A stretch of 64,000 nucleotides of DNA. Origin: Prochilodus magdalenae (Eukaryota; Chordata; Actinopteri; Characiformes; Prochilodontidae). The stretch is taken from NCBI GenBank assembly GCA_024036415.1, contig JAMWET010001321.1, positions 22,778-86,777 of the forward strand, read 5' to 3'. Shown piece after piece: positions 34,699 through 46,433 of the stretch. A model generated the notes under the pieces. It searched no databases. It saw only the letters and a program-made list of their open reading frames with translations, and was not told where the DNA came from. Each line of letters begins with the position of its first letter. Position 1 is the first letter of the stretch. The position numbers were made by a program, and so were the translations under genes.

Positions 34699-35075
34699 TG
34701 TCACATCTCCTGCTGCTGTTTCCCCTCCCTGCCCAGAGAGGTCGCTCTCACCTGAATTTTAGCCCTGGGTTTCCCACTTGATTGTAATCAGCGGCCATTT
34801 TGTCTGTTTATATGCTACAATTTTATCGTTTGTTCATTGTGAAGTCTTGTATTGGTTCTCCGTGCAATTCTGAACCGTGCTTTTGTATTTACTGCTTTTC
34901 TGATTTCTGATTCCTAGCTTTGGTTTATGGTTCTGGTATTTGGATCGTGTTTTCAGCTGCATTCTTGTTTGATGAATTTTGGACTGATTTTCTGGTGTTG
35001 GACCTGGATTGTTTGGACTTTGAGCTTTAGATTATTAAACCAGATTATTATCCAGTCGTGGATCCGTTTGTGACA
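34699..35075. mobile_element. Solo LTR with 5-bp target site duplication
   Basis: A 377-bp unit begins TGTCACATCTCC and ends GTTTGTGACA. It therefore has the TG...CA ends and short inverted repeat (TGTCAC/GTGACA) of LTRs. It is flanked on both sides by CCTAT (34694-34698 and 35076-35080), an exact 5-bp target duplication. An ATTAAA polyadenylation-type signal lies near 35034. No internal retroelement genes adjoin it, so it is the product of LTR-LTR recombination. A Ty3/gypsy-type or related element is likely, but the family is not determined. Confidence 0.88.
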
Positions 35076-35080
35076 CCTAT

Positions 35081-35277
35081 TCACCGGTGATGTCTTGCCT
35101 TAAAACATGCCCCCAAGCATAAGAAGTCAATAGTCACCCAAATCCTTTCTGTAATACACTGAAAACGCTTCTTACTGCTGCACTACCTTGCATTGTCCTT
35201 TGTTATTGTTGGAATATTCTGAATCCAGAATGGAAACTTGCACTTTTTAAATACGTGATGGGTGATCAATGTAAATA
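35081..35277. other. No gene recognised
   Basis: Short single-copy spacer between the solo LTR and an R1 element. Confidence 0.4.
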
Positions 35278-35738
35278 GGAGCTCACCAGACCAAAAATGA
35301 GTCACTTGCGACTGAAACATGCCTACTAGCGTGTAATAGGTGGCATGTACTGGACATGTATTTGGACGTAGGCTCCATCAATGTTCAGACAATACATTAA
35401 AGGATTGGTCAGGTGGTCCAGATTTGGTGGATGCCTTCCCTGGCACAATTCCGAGGAGAATTCCCTGTAGACTGGGATTGTATCCACTGCTGGTAGACCC
35501 GTATGACCGTACGCTTCCATACACCTGCAGATTCAGCTACTTCCTTCACACTATGGTTTTTGGCCACGCCCACATGCAGTCCCTCCTTTTAGCCAATCAT
35601 TAACATCTGCTCTGGAGCCATTTTCCACACATGGAACGAGACATTCCCTGCACTGTAGCACCTCTTCCCAATCTATGGATCCCGTCACTAACACCCCGCA
35701 GGTATTTACACCCCTGTCGTCCTCGTGCAGCCCCATCT
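35278..35738 (-). mobile_element. R1 family element, copy 6
   Basis: The right family terminus is present at the plus-strand left edge (GAGCTCACCAGACCAAAAAT), followed by the body in minus orientation down to GTGCAGCCCCATCTT, where it is cut before the left terminus. The block TAGTGTGTAATA near the terminus is shared with the copy at 21975. Confidence 0.83.
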
Positions 35739-36707
35739 TAAAAAAGTTAATAACTAATAACTAAACTAAGTTAAAGCTAATAACTAAAGCCATTCAGTCA
35801 TATGCAATGAAACTCCATGTTTAAGGATCGTCTTTGTAATGGATTTGTGAACTTATGGTATTTTACCGGAAGGTGCCTAAACTACTGCACATAGGACAGT
35901 ACAATTGAATCTGGCTCTCTGGGCTTTGTGTCTAGAGACGTACCATGAGGCAGTGCCTCGTTGACTCCGGGGGTCAAAGCTTCCAAGCTTTTCAAATAAA
36001 CAGAACTAATGGCACGTTTAGGCCCGTGCCGACTGCAAGGCAATAACGGTGTCAAGGCCGCAATGTGGAACTCATTACCGCCTGGAGAGGAAACTCGCAG
36101 AGAACGCGAGCATGTGTACATGTGTGTTTCGAGGCAGGTATCAGGAGACTTCTCTCAGGAAGCAGTCCAGGAGTAATACCCCACATGCTAACGATTACCC
36201 TGGGCTTTATCAGAAGGCCTCGGAATCAGAGCCAAAAAGCCTTCAGACAGGATTTATTTACACATCTCGGCTCATATATGTTTTTGAAGCTGAGTGACTT
36301 TTAACAGTCACCGGGCGCAGGAAGCAAAGCCAGTCCTGCAGAGTTCCACTGCCTGAAGCTAGGCACGGCCTACAAACATGAGGAAAGAAGGTCCATTTGC
36401 TGAAGGGACTTGAGGAAACAGCTTTGTACCTAGCAGGCCAGTCTCTGGTCTGTAGGAGACAGAAGGCCTGCAGTAGGCTAGTAAGGCAAAGCTCCAACAT
36501 GCTCACCAAAGAAATGCTGTGCTAACCCAGGCTGGTGTAACAAGGAGGTTGAGGCCATGAGTGGCAGCCAGCATCAAAGAAAAATCCATAATCCCAAAAC
36601 CAAGATACCACTACTGAGCATCAGAACCAGGAAGCATGACCATGACTAGTCCTTCGAATTAGGACCACAAACACGGAAACACGGCTAAGAAAAGCAACAC
36701 AGAGGCT
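35739..36707. other. No gene recognised
   Basis: Single-copy. A run of AACTAATAACTAAA-type sequence at 35748-35790 follows the R1 breakpoint. Frames at 35882-36509 overlap on both strands and are not credible as genes. Confidence 0.4.
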
Positions 36708-37469
36708 GTATTTGAAATGGCATACCACATTCTACTCATTTACTAAATTTGCCGAAAAGTAGTATGTAGTATGTGACCAAACTGAAGATCTGTAGTGCAC
36801 TGAAGAAACCCGGATGGTGTTCTAACCCAGTTCCTATCATCATGGTGTACTGCACCCATCATCAATTGCAGCCTCACCAGATCTAAGCCTGCTTCAGCCA
36901 GAGAAAATGGCGGTGGCTAACACTGGGGGCTAAGCGCAGCCCACTCCGAGTACAGCTGTGGGTGTAGTGATTGTAGCGGGGTGTGTGTTTATCAGAATGA
37001 GCCTCAGAAAGTTAAATATACAGGTCTGAAGATTAATAAAAGATGAACTCACTTTAGAGGATCAGTTTTAGAGTGAAATAGCCGAGGGGAGCTAACCGCT
37101 AGGCTAACCGTATCTTAGGTGAACTGAGCAGCGTTAGCCACAGCTAGCTAACAGCTCTGAGGTAAATGTGGGTGTAGTGATTGTAGTGGGGTGTGTGATC
37201 ATCAGAATGAGCCTCAGAAAGTTAAATATACAGGTCTGAAGATTAATAAAAGATGAACTCGCTTTAGAGGATCAGTTTTAGAGTGAAATAGCCGAGGGGA
37301 GAAAACCGCTAGGCTAAATGTATTTCCAGTGAATTGTTAACAACTCTGAGGTAAATGTGAGGTAACTGGTCATGTTGTTACTGTACTGTATACCACACAC
37401 AGGGGGTGTATACAGTATGCAGTACATACTACTGTAGTCTACAGTATAGTAGTGAGCCATTTCAAATAC
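36708..37469. mobile_element. TIR element of 762 bp containing a 210-bp tandem duplication
   Basis: The ends GTATTTGAAATGG (36708-36720) and CCATTTCAAATAC (37457-37469) are exact inverted repeats, followed inward by related sequence rich in GTAGTATGTA and TACTACTGTA. Inside, a 210-bp unit is present twice: GGTGTAGTGATTGTAG starts at 36961 and 37171, and both copies share CAGGTCTGAAGATTAATAAA and TTTTAGAGTGAAATAGCCGA. No transposase is present, so it is a non-autonomous DNA element. Confidence 0.83.
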
Positions 37470-37859
37470 TGCCAGAGATATGGCAACCAGGCAGAATAAA
37501 CAATGGGGTATAAATAGGAGTCCTGATGAGCGCTACATCAGCTGCAGGTGTGTTAGAACGGGTGGAGCCTGCATGGGGCAGGAAAAGTAGTCATGTGCAG
37601 TACCACACTGGCCCAAAGAGGGCGGTATGTGGCCGCTGTTTCCTGCATCCCGTAACCTACACTAGAGCCAATCACAATGTAACACCAAGCACTCCGATGT
37701 CCAGTCATTGGCTCAACCATGTGCGTAACCATGCAAAGTGATTTCAGAGCATTTCTATTGGTTACCTCATCATAACATTTAAACACAATATGAATGACAG
37801 CTGCTTATAATGAACAAACATGGAAATGGATATATTTTTGATTGATGATACTGTGTTGT
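37470..37859. other. No gene recognised
   Basis: Single-copy spacer with overlapping short frames on both strands. Nothing is supported. Confidence 0.4.
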
Positions 37860-37932
37860 GGATGGTGGGATGCTGGTCAACCAGTTTGACCATGCTGGGT
37901 GACTAGTTAAACCAGCTCCAGACCAGCATGGA
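37860..37932. repeat. Short palindromic repeat (GCTGGT-type)
   Basis: GATGCTGGTCAACCAGTTTG is followed by CCAGCTCCAGACCAGCATGG, so the ends can pair. This matches the short ACCAGC/GCTGGT palindromic repeats scattered through fish genomes. Confidence 0.5.
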
Positions 37933-38019
37933 ATTCATCTGTACTGTCATTTTAACAGGGCTGGAACCTAAAATGATAGAAAGGAATTGTGATGAGTTTA
38001 ATAGTATTGTCCATCACCA

Positions 38020-38290
38020 CTAGGGCAGTCGTGGGCTGGAGGTTAGGGAACCAGCCTTGTGATTGGAGGGTCGCCAGTTCGATTCCCTGAACTGACAGAA
38101 ACGATTGAAGTGCTCTTGAGCAAGGCACCTAACCCCTTAACTGCTCCCCGGGCACCGTGGATGGGGCTGCCCACCGCTCCGGGTAAGTGTGCTTACTGCC
38201 CCCTAGTGTGTGTGTTCAAAAGTGAGTGTGTATGTGGGTGTTTCACTTCACGGATGGGTTAAATGCCATCCGGAAGTCAAATTCCTCTGT
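38020..38290 (+). repeat. tRNA-derived SINE (SINE-2), full copy
   Basis: The tRNA-like head has GGCAGTCGTGGGCTGGAG (A box region, near 38024) and CCAGTTCGATTCCC (B box, near 38074). The conserved body and a 3' end with AAATTCCTCTGTGTGAAAAT follow. This is the most complete of three copies; the others are 34371-34565 and 50640-50878. Confidence 0.88.
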
Positions 38291-39219
38291 GTGAAAATCA
38301 CAATTGGCACAAAAAGGTATCTTTAATCTTATGTTTGTGTTTAATTATGATTACCTGTCATGCTTACCTGTTGTTGCTGGGCCAGTATATTCTCTTAAAA
38401 GGAGGCGAAGTAGGCCAAACTTACTCTTGAGGATGCCTGAAAGGATGCCTGAAAGGATCAGTTGGTTTTAGCAGATGTTTGTACGTCCCTCTTTACTCCC
38501 TCATTCCAGTCAGCACACCTCTGTTAAACTGAATGGTTTGTTCCAGGTGTAGAAGGGGCGGGGCTTGACTTATATGAGGGATGGAAAGGGTTAGTATGAA
38601 GTCCTAGCACTGATATACTCTCCTTATGCCGAGGGAGTAGAGCTAATACTACACTCTGCCCGAGTCATCTCTCTGTCACTCAGTCTTAACCTACCCAGTG
38701 ACTTGTCCACTTGTCCCAGTGTTACCTCTTGTCCACCTACAGAGTGCCAGTGCTGGTGCTGGTTCCCAGGCTCTGATGAACCCGTTAAGAACGGGTCCCT
38801 TTTCCAGAGGGTTGAGAGCCGAGCGATCTCTGACGTATCAGTTTCAGACCAGAGAGTTAATCGTGCTGGAACATATGTGTATATATAGCTTGAGAAGCAC
38901 AACATATGGTCTTACTGCGCACCACTAATGTGCCGTAATCTACAAGCCTTACGCTAACAGTGTTGGCAGCATTGTGCAGTACACCTAATCTATGTCCGTC
39001 TGCATGTAATTAACTGATATGCTAGTGACTCTGTATTAACCAGGCCGTGATTCTAGAAGCACAACAGCACGGATAGTTTCCCTGACCTCTCAGGAAAGGT
39101 CACATGACTCGTTTCCAATGCAATAGGGCAATTCTGTTTCCGTAACTTGGATTTTTGGCATGTCCGCCTTCTCCTGACTGACTGTTTTATTATGGGTCCA
39201 AATGAAGGACTCTACGCAC
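38291..39219. other. No gene recognised
   Basis: Mostly single-copy. A direct repeat GGATGCCTGAAA occurs twice in a row near 38431-38457. A 93-codon antisense frame at 38624-38905 has no recognised family. Confidence 0.4.
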
Positions 39220-39237
39220 CCGTGTGTGTGTGTGTGT

Positions 39238-39282
<45 letters not shown>

Positions 39283-39300
39283 TGTGAATGTGTGTAATGA
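39220..39300. repeat. (GT)n microsatellite
   Basis: A run of about 70-80 bp of alternating TG with a few TA or AA interruptions. The plus-strand frame through it (a run of Cys-Val) is compositional and not a gene. Confidence 0.97.
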
Positions 39301-39780
39301 TAAGCATTTCACATCATGCCAAAAAGTGACGCTTTCCCTCGCAGCCATTCTCATTAGCATTTCCAATCTCCAAGACAGCAGATTTCCATATGTCTGTCAG
39401 TCAAGAAGCGGAACACGCAACAGGGACATTATCAGTCAGCCAGTCGGCTGCGACGATTACTCCATACTTTCCATTTCGTTTCCATGCAGTTGCCGCAGGG
39501 ACTGATCCCCTGTCATTGAGCACTTTGATTGGCTCATAGACTCGCCGAAACCTCGTTAACCCGAAGCGCAAGGCTAAAAAAACAATCCTGCATTAGCATG
39601 CGACGGGGCTACCGCAGCTATAACGAGTGAGGGAGGAAACATGCAGGGAGAGATGCTGCTGTCGAAGTTCAGGATCTTACCTTTGACATGGCTACGCAAA
39701 GCTAAAACATGGGAGGACTGTTCAGAAGTGTTCAGAAGTGTTCAATGTTTAGTGCTTATATAACTAATGCACTCATCATC
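39301..39780. other. Single-copy segment, possible regulatory DNA
   Basis: No gene. The part at 39330-39620 holds CTCATTAGCATTTCC, CTTTGATTGG (TCF/LEF-like) and CTGCATTAGCATGCG. The composition is even and it is not repeated in the window, so it is a possible enhancer. Confidence 0.3.
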
Positions 39781-40447
39781 AACAGAACAGCTGCACCGAG
39801 AAGGAGGTGTGGAAGTGCGGGTGTGTTGGGAAGGAAGATAAAGGTGACCAGGATCAATAACTGATGATAAATTTAGACTGATATGATCAATATTTATTGA
39901 GCTACACATACAGAAGTCTGTCTCTCAGTATGGCGTCGGGCCGCCGTGTTTGCTAACCCAACACGCCAGACGTCTCGGTATGGAGCTGTAGAGGTTCCTA
40001 ATGGAGTCCTGTGATAATCCATCCCATGCAGCTTGAACATCCTCACACAGTTCCTGCAGATGGTGCGGTAGGGGTGGAGGTGGAGGGACACCAGGTCTTC
40101 TGGACGTGTGACAACAGACCGTTCATCTTGGTGCTGACCACGGTGCCTCCACACACGGATTCGTTGGGCGTCTCCACCAAGACTAAAGCGGGACTCGTCA
40201 CTGAAGATGACCCGCTGCCATTCTGAGTCACTCCATGACAGTCTGGTACGACACCACTGCAGTCTTTGGTGACGGTGACGTGGTGTTAAGGACAGTCGTG
40301 GTAACGGTCTGTGTGCATGTAGTCCTGCGTGGTGCAGCCGTCTGCCAATGGTGCTGCACTAACAGGATGACTCATGGAGGCACCACTGCTTACTGGATGT
40401 TTGTATTTGTGGCTGTTGGGTCAGTCAGGTACAGAGATAAGGCCCGT
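39781..40447 (-). mobile_element. Tc1-like F1 family element, full-length deleted form
   Basis: Minus-strand F1 copy of about 665 bp, running from CAGCTGCACCGAGAAGG through the C-terminal remnant, the shared deletion junction and the FSDESRFSLGGDAQRIRV region to GGGTCAGTCAGGTACAGAGA. With the copies at 5961 and 27565 it defines the ends of the deleted form. It has no intact transposase. Confidence 0.87.
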
Positions 40448-41579
40448 CCTAGCTACAGCCTAGCGCTCTAAAAGTTAAGCCTTTAGTGAAATAGCCAATA
40501 CCCAGCCTGAAAAAATTCATTAGCTTGCAATAAAGCAATAGAGTAATGCTTTTAGGCTGGGCCAATGAAACACAGTGCTGGCAGCTAGACAGTTAAACCC
40601 AGCGTTCGCAATCAGGCGCTGTGTTCAAAATGTCAGTGTGCATCTGTTAGTGAAGGTAGCTACAATGAACCAGACTAATTGACTCACTAAAGTGTTGTCT
40701 TGGACGTACTCCTCTCTAGCTGGTCCCCTCAACAGGCTACGCCACGTACAGTAGAGTTGGTAGAACTTTCCTACATGCTAATGCTAACAGAACGCCAGTC
40801 CTATGGCGCCAACCTCACATTTCATCCATTAATCCAGACATTGTTTGAAAAGTTCCCCTTGGCAAAGGCCACGCTTGCCGAGCCCATGCGGTGAAGTCAC
40901 TGTTATTCCACAATGAACCGGAGAGCACTCAGAGGCCTCCAGAATGGGCCTAATAGGATGGCGCAGTCACATGCAATAACACTCCCGACGAGCCGGTATG
41001 TAATAGTGGCCCTTCCCAGCGGCGGAGCGGTCTCGCTGGACCCATAAACATCTGCCGGAGGGTGTGGGCCAAGGCTTCCCAGAACTTGAAGGAGGACTCC
41101 GGTTTCACGTGAACAAGAATCAAAGGGGTTTTCTTCTTTTACGCCGCAGGAGCCCACAGAGTGATGAATACCTGCAGGAGTGCCAGGGAAGGTCCGGGGG
41201 CTGACGTATTCGTTTTCCTCCCGTCTTCACTGACAGCGCAGAAGCAAGGCATCTTTTAGGCCACTGTGGAATGAGCCTGGTGAGGCTGGACAAGCTAGGC
41301 TGCTGAAAACGTGGGAGAATGTCTCGTGGTTCATTTGTGGGACGTCAGGACGCACTCAGATACTGATATGGTGAAGGTAGATCTGACGAGCTTGGGCTTC
41401 GGTCATTTCTCCCGACTACATCTCAGCACCGCAGTGTCGTAGCCTTGCTTGACTGGTATGCTTGTAGTCAGTCAGTCACATACGGTATAGACCCTGAAGC
41501 AGGGTGCCTGTTTATGATTGTTATTGTCATGCTGTTATGATTAAGGGTTGCCATGCATTTTTCTGGTTTCTGATTTATT
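40448..41579. other. No gene recognised
   Basis: Single-copy. Frames at 40700-41157 have no similarity. The stretch at 40900-41170 is GC-richer and non-repetitive, but no feature is assigned. Confidence 0.4.
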
Positions 41580-41775
41580 CATGATGGTGTGCCTCAACGG
41601 ATAACACCACTAACAACCAGGGAGCTAGCATCCAATGTGGGAGGCATTCGACTCCTGTGCTGTGAGTCCTTGGGCAAGACTCCAAACAATACACTGGCGT
41701 GTTTGTAATATGGCTAACCTTGTAAGTTGCTCTGGATAAAGGCATAAGCTAAATGCCGTAAATGTAAATCTGGGC
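41580..41775 (+). repeat. tRNA-derived SINE (SINE-1), copy 2
   Basis: A diverged copy with CCTCAACGGATAACACCAC (A box region), a damaged B box (GCATTCGACTCC), TTGGGCAAGACTCCAAACAA and the tail GTTGCTCTGGATAAAGGC ending in GCCGTAAATGTAAA. Confidence 0.85.
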
Positions 41776-42370
41776 TTTCCATGATTCCTGGCGAGCGCTA
41801 TGATGATATCATATTAGTGATTGCGCAATACACACAATTATTGTTATCCAACGTGATACATTCATCTTAATCTTCTTTGTCTGCCAACTAGTCCCACATT
41901 TTCCGAGATATCGGCACTGTTCCCACTCAGGAATCTGGAATCTGGAAGTGTGTGCTTTTATAAAGCTTTTTGGCCCACCTGCTCGATCTCACTTGATCTC
42001 ACTTGTCTGCTTATCATTTTTCCCATCCCTCGTTCCTCCCCTTAGAGTCCCATTCATTTTGACCTCCATTCAAACCCTGTTGTCTCCTTTAACCTACAGC
42101 CACCATGTACTCACTCAGGACAGATCCGCAAAGTCTAATCCACAGACATACTGACCTGCACTCCTCTATGTGTGGTTAATCCATCCCTCCTTCCTCCCAT
42201 AGACTCCCATTCATTTCAGCCACACCTAAGCAACCAGCCAGCATCTTGGCGATCACTCTGTTCTCTTCAGGAGTCAGAGAATCTTCATTCATCCTGTGTC
42301 CAGTCAAAACAGCCATGAAGTAGAAAGCAGAATAAATCTCAGAAAATATAAAAGAACAAGCCGAATCAAC
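41776..42370. other. No gene recognised
   Basis: Mostly single-copy. CCCATTCATTTTGACC at 42050 and CCCATTCATTTCAGCC at 42207 sit in two diverged direct repeats of about 155 bp spacing (both preceded by CCTCC and followed by CAACC-type sequence). No gene. Confidence 0.4.
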
Positions 42371-43110
42371 ATTTATTTATATAGCGCCTTTTACTACAGA
42401 TGTGTCACAAAGCAACTCTACAAAGAACCTGGTGTCCGAGCTCCCAATGAGCAAGCCAAGGGCCACAGAGGCAAGAAGAAACTCCCTTAGTTAGGAAGGA
42501 AGAAACCTCGAGAGGAACCAAGACTCAAAAGGGGAACCCATCCTCCTCGGGTCAACACCAGATACAACACAAGTGAAGGAAAGGAGTGTTCAGTGTTTGT
42601 GAGGTGGAGGAGTTAATGTCTGATTAGTCTGATTAAGTAGTTGGGTCATCGGATGGGTCAGCAGGACGCAGGCCAAGCCTCCACAGTGCAGGACAGCCAG
42701 GAGCTCTGTGGTGGTTAAAGGCTCCCAGTGGCCCCCAGTCAGAGCAGATGTAGTACCAGCATCAGGCCACACAGGATGGGCAGCTGTTCAGCTCAGACAG
42801 AGAGATCAGACAGACTGTTAGCTCTGACAGACCTGAACACACTATACGGTGTTAACAGAGTGCAGCAGTGACTCCGGCAGGCCTGGCTCCTACAGCAGGA
42901 CTAACAAGTAGAGACAGAAACTCAAAAAGGCATGAGGGCTCCCTGAGGAGTCAGCGCCCCACTGCTCCACCGTCAACAAACCTGAGTGAACATGAAGAGC
43001 AGCGTGACCACAGCTCCAACACTCCCAGCTTACCCAACACTCTCTGTCATCGGACCCCCAGATCTGCACCTTTTATCTACATTAGAACATTTCACAGAAT
43101 TCTCAAATAT
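42371..43110 (+). repeat. Common teleost interspersed repeat, about 740 bp
   Basis: Begins ATTTATTTATATAGCGCCTT and runs through GTCACAAAGCAACTCTACA, AGAAACTCCCTTAGTTAGGA, CGAGAGGAACCAAGACTCAA and GGGGAACCCATCCTCCTCGG, then a less conserved body rich in CAGGACAGCCAGGAGCTCTG-type sequence. I recognise this as a repeat seen widely in fish; its superfamily is not certain from the sequence alone. Confidence 0.65.
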
Positions 43111-43670
43111 CGTTTAGCTTTGTTTCCACCTGCTGCTAGGTCAGTTTTAGAGTTAAAGCATGTTTTCTGCTTCTCACAGTTCAAGTAATCCCAACGTTGT
43201 CTCCTCACACTGGCTCTGGATGTTGTCAGGTCTGAAGCTGGAGTGGAGCCCGATGTTTCTCTCTCTCGAAGAGGAAGGATGCACGTGCTGTTTATCTGAT
43301 GGGCACGGTGTTGTTGTGTTGGTCTACCAGGTCGTTGCTAAGAGTCCCGTTTTCTCTGTAGCTGATCTCCAGTTTTGGGGACTTATGCAAGTGGATTATC
43401 TAATGTCTAAGGTCCTAAGAAACATGGAGACTAAATTGGCCTTTTTAACCAAAAGGTACATAAACGAAGACATGCGCCTCCCTGCAGCCTTTCGCTCCAA
43501 TCTTATTTAACCACACCTGATTTAATGACTGTGCTATGAGGTCCTATGCTTTGGCGTTAAGGTGGTATGCAATGCATTGGTTTCTTCTGCTCACTTTCAC
43601 CAGGCCTGCTTGCCAGAAGCATGAAGACTGCATCCTGAAATCATAGCAGGAGCCTGATGCAGCTGGTGTG
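43111..43670. other. No gene recognised
   Basis: Single-copy. A 116-codon plus-strand frame at 43160-43510 has no recognised domain or splice context. Confidence 0.4.
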
Positions 43671-43888
43671 GTTGGTGTAGCTCAGCAGATAACACCACTA
43701 CCCTGCAGGGAACCACCACATGTGGGAGACTAGGGTTCGATTCACGATCCCCGGTGACTGTGCTGTGCTACACCAATAAGAGTTCTTGGGCAAGACTCCT
43801 AACACTACATTGGCCTACCTGTAATATGATTACACTTGTAAGTCGCTCTGGATAAGAGCGTCAGCTAAATGCCATAAATGTAAATGGT
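43671..43888 (+). repeat. tRNA-derived SINE (SINE-1), copy 3
   Basis: A box region TGGTGTAGCTCAGCAGA, B box GGTTCGATTCACG, body TTGGGCAAGACTCCTAACAC and tail AAGTCGCTCTGGATAAGAGC followed by CAGCTAAATGCCATAAATGT. This is the best-preserved copy of the family here. Confidence 0.9.
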
Positions 43889-44365
43889 GTAGCAAAGTAG
43901 ATGACCCCGCTGCCCTCCATACAGTGGACTCAGCAGGCTAGAACAACATGCTGTGCCATTGGGTAAGTCCCCCTAACGCTATGCATTCACCTATGTCCTT
44001 TAGAAGTCTCTCAAATGTAAATGAAGGTATGTTTTCGTGTATTTTGAGGTTATGCCTTTGCTGTTTTACCATCTCCAACACTTCAGTAAAGATACATCAA
44101 ATCACCACTTTAGTACAGTAACCATTTACAGTTACTGAGTTAGTGTTCAGTACTGTCCAACACTGACTGCACATACGAGTGTCAGCCTAGCCTGGATGTA
44201 GAACTGATACATACAAGCGTTTATGTAATGTCTGTTATGAGCTTCACAGAATCCTAGTGTTTGTGTTTAATCTACAGAGGCCATAATAGCTTTATGTGCA
44301 TTAGCTTTTAGCTATAGCATGCTAAACCCCACACTGGTGCTAGCAGTGACGGTGTACTGTAACTC
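43889..44365. other. No gene recognised
   Basis: Single-copy lead-in to minisatellite B. CAGTAACCATTTACAGTTAC near 44117 resembles part of the unit, suggesting where the array arose. Confidence 0.4.
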
Positions 44366-46433
44366 AGTAAGTGTAATGTGTTAGTGTGCTGTAAGTAGCG
44401 TGACGGTGTACGGTAACTCAGTAAGTGTGATGTGTTAGTGTGCTGTAAGTAGCGTGACGGTGTACGGTAACTCAGTAAGTGTAATGTGTTAGTGTACTGT
44501 AAGTAGTGTGTTGGTGTACAGTAACTCAGTAAGTGTAATGCGTTAGTGTACTGTAAGTGGTGTGTCGGTGTACAGTAACTCAGTAAGTGTAATGCGTTAG
44601 TGTGCTGTAAGTAGAGTGTTGGTGTACAGTAGCTCAGTAAGTGTAATGTGTTAGTGTACTGTAAGTAGCGTGTCGGTGTACAGTAAGTAGCTCATTAAGT
44701 GTAATGTGTTAGTGTACTGTAAGTAGTGTGTTGGTGTACAGTAGCTCAGTAAGTGTAATGTGTTAGTGTACTGTAAGTAGCGTGTCGGTGTACAGTAACT
44801 CTGTAAGTGTAATGTGTTAGTGTACTGTAAGTAGCGTGTCGGTGTACAGTAACTCAGTAAGTGTAATGTGTTAGTGTGCTATAAGTAGTGTGTTGGTGTA
44901 CAGTAACTCAGTAAGTGTAATGTGTTAGTGTGCTGTAAGTAGTGTGTTGGTGTACAGTAACTCAGTAAGTAGCTCAGTAAGTGTAATGTGTTAGTGTACT
45001 GTAAGTAGTGTGTTGGTGTACAGTAACTCAGTAAGTGTAGTGCGTTAGTGTGCTGTAAGTAGCGTGTTGGTGTACAGTAACTCAGTAAGTGTAGTGCGTT
45101 AGTGTGCTGTAAGTAGTGTGTTGGTGTACGGTAACTCAGTAAGTGTAGTGCGTTAGTGTGCTGTAAGTAGTGTGTTGGTGTACGGTAACTCAGTAAGTGT
45201 AATGTAAGTAGTGTGTTGGTGTACGGTAACTCAGTAAGTGTAATGTGTTAGTGTGCTGTAAGTAGCGTGTTGGTGTACAGTAACTCAGTAAGTGTAATGT
45301 GTTAGTGTACTGTAAGTAGTGTGTCAGTGTACAGTAACTCAGTAAGTGTAATGTGTTAGTGTGCTGTAAGTAGCGTGTTGGTGTACAGTAACTCAGTAAG
45401 TGTAATGTGCTAGTGTGCTGTAAGTAGTGTGTTGGTGTACAGTAACTCAGTAAGTGTAATGTGCTAGTGTGCTGTAAGTAGCGTGTTGGTGTACAGTAAC
45501 TCAGTAAGTGTAATGTGTTAGTGTGCTGTAAGTAGCGTGTTGGTGTACAGTAACTCAGTAAGTGTAATGTGTTAGTGTACTGTAAGTAGCGTGTTGGTGT
45601 ACAGTAACTCAGTAAGTGTAGTGCGTTAGTGTGCTGTAAGTAGTGTGTTGGTGTACAGTAACTCAGTAAGTGTAATGTGTTAGTGTGCTGTAAGTAGCGT
45701 GTCGGTGTACGATAACTCAGTAAGTGTAATGTGTTAGTGTGCTGTAAGTAGTGTGTTGTGTACGGTAACTCAGTAAGTGTAATGTGTTAGTGTGCTGTAA
45801 GTAGTGTGTTGGTGTACGGTAACTCAGTAAGTGTAATGTGTTAGTGTGCTGTAAGTAGCGTGTTGGTGTACAGTAACTCAGTAAGTGTAATGTGTTAGTG
45901 TACTGTAAGTAGCGTGTTGGTGTACAGTAACTCAGTAAGTGTAATGTGTTAGTGTACTGTAAGTAGCGTGTTGGTGTACAGTAACTCAGTAAGTGTAATG
46001 TGTTAGTGTGCTGTAAGTAGTGTGTTGGTGTACAGTAACTCAGTAAGTAGCTCAGTAAGTGTAATGTGTTAGTGTACTGTAAGTAGTGTGTTGGTGTACA
46101 GTAACTCAGTAAGTGTAGTGCGTTAGTGTGCTGTAAGTAGCGTGTTGGTGTACAGTAGCTCAGTAAGTGTAATGTGTTAGTGTACTGTAAGTAGTGTGTT
46201 GGTGTACAGTAACTCAGTAAGTGTAGTGCGTTAGTGTGCTGTAAGTAGCGTGTTGGTGTACAGTAACTCAGTAAGTGTAATGTGTTAGTGTACTGTAAGT
46301 AGTGTGTTGGTGTACAGTAACTCAGTAAGTGTAATGCGTTAGTGTACTGTAAGTAGCGTGTCGGTGTACGGTAACTCAGTAAGTGTAATGTGTTAGTGTA
46401 CTGTAAGTAGCGTGTTGGTGTACAGTAACTCGA
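44366..46433. repeat. Minisatellite B (54-bp unit, about 38 copies)
   Basis: Units contain GTGTAATGTGTTAGTGTACT, GTAAGTAGTGTGTTGGTGTA and CAGTAACTCAGTAA in order; starts at 44371 and 44425 confirm a 54-bp period. Variants include a 12-bp internal duplication (AAGTAGCTCAGT, near 44690, 44957 and 46035) and one deleted unit near 45195. A minus-strand frame of 239 codons is a by-product of the period being a multiple of 3. The array ends sharply at 46433 against an R1 fragment. It shares no sequence with minisatellite A. Confidence 0.97.

Noticed and set aside
39224..39505. 93-codon frame beginning with a Cys-Val repeat
   Set aside because: Translation of the (GT)n microsatellite.
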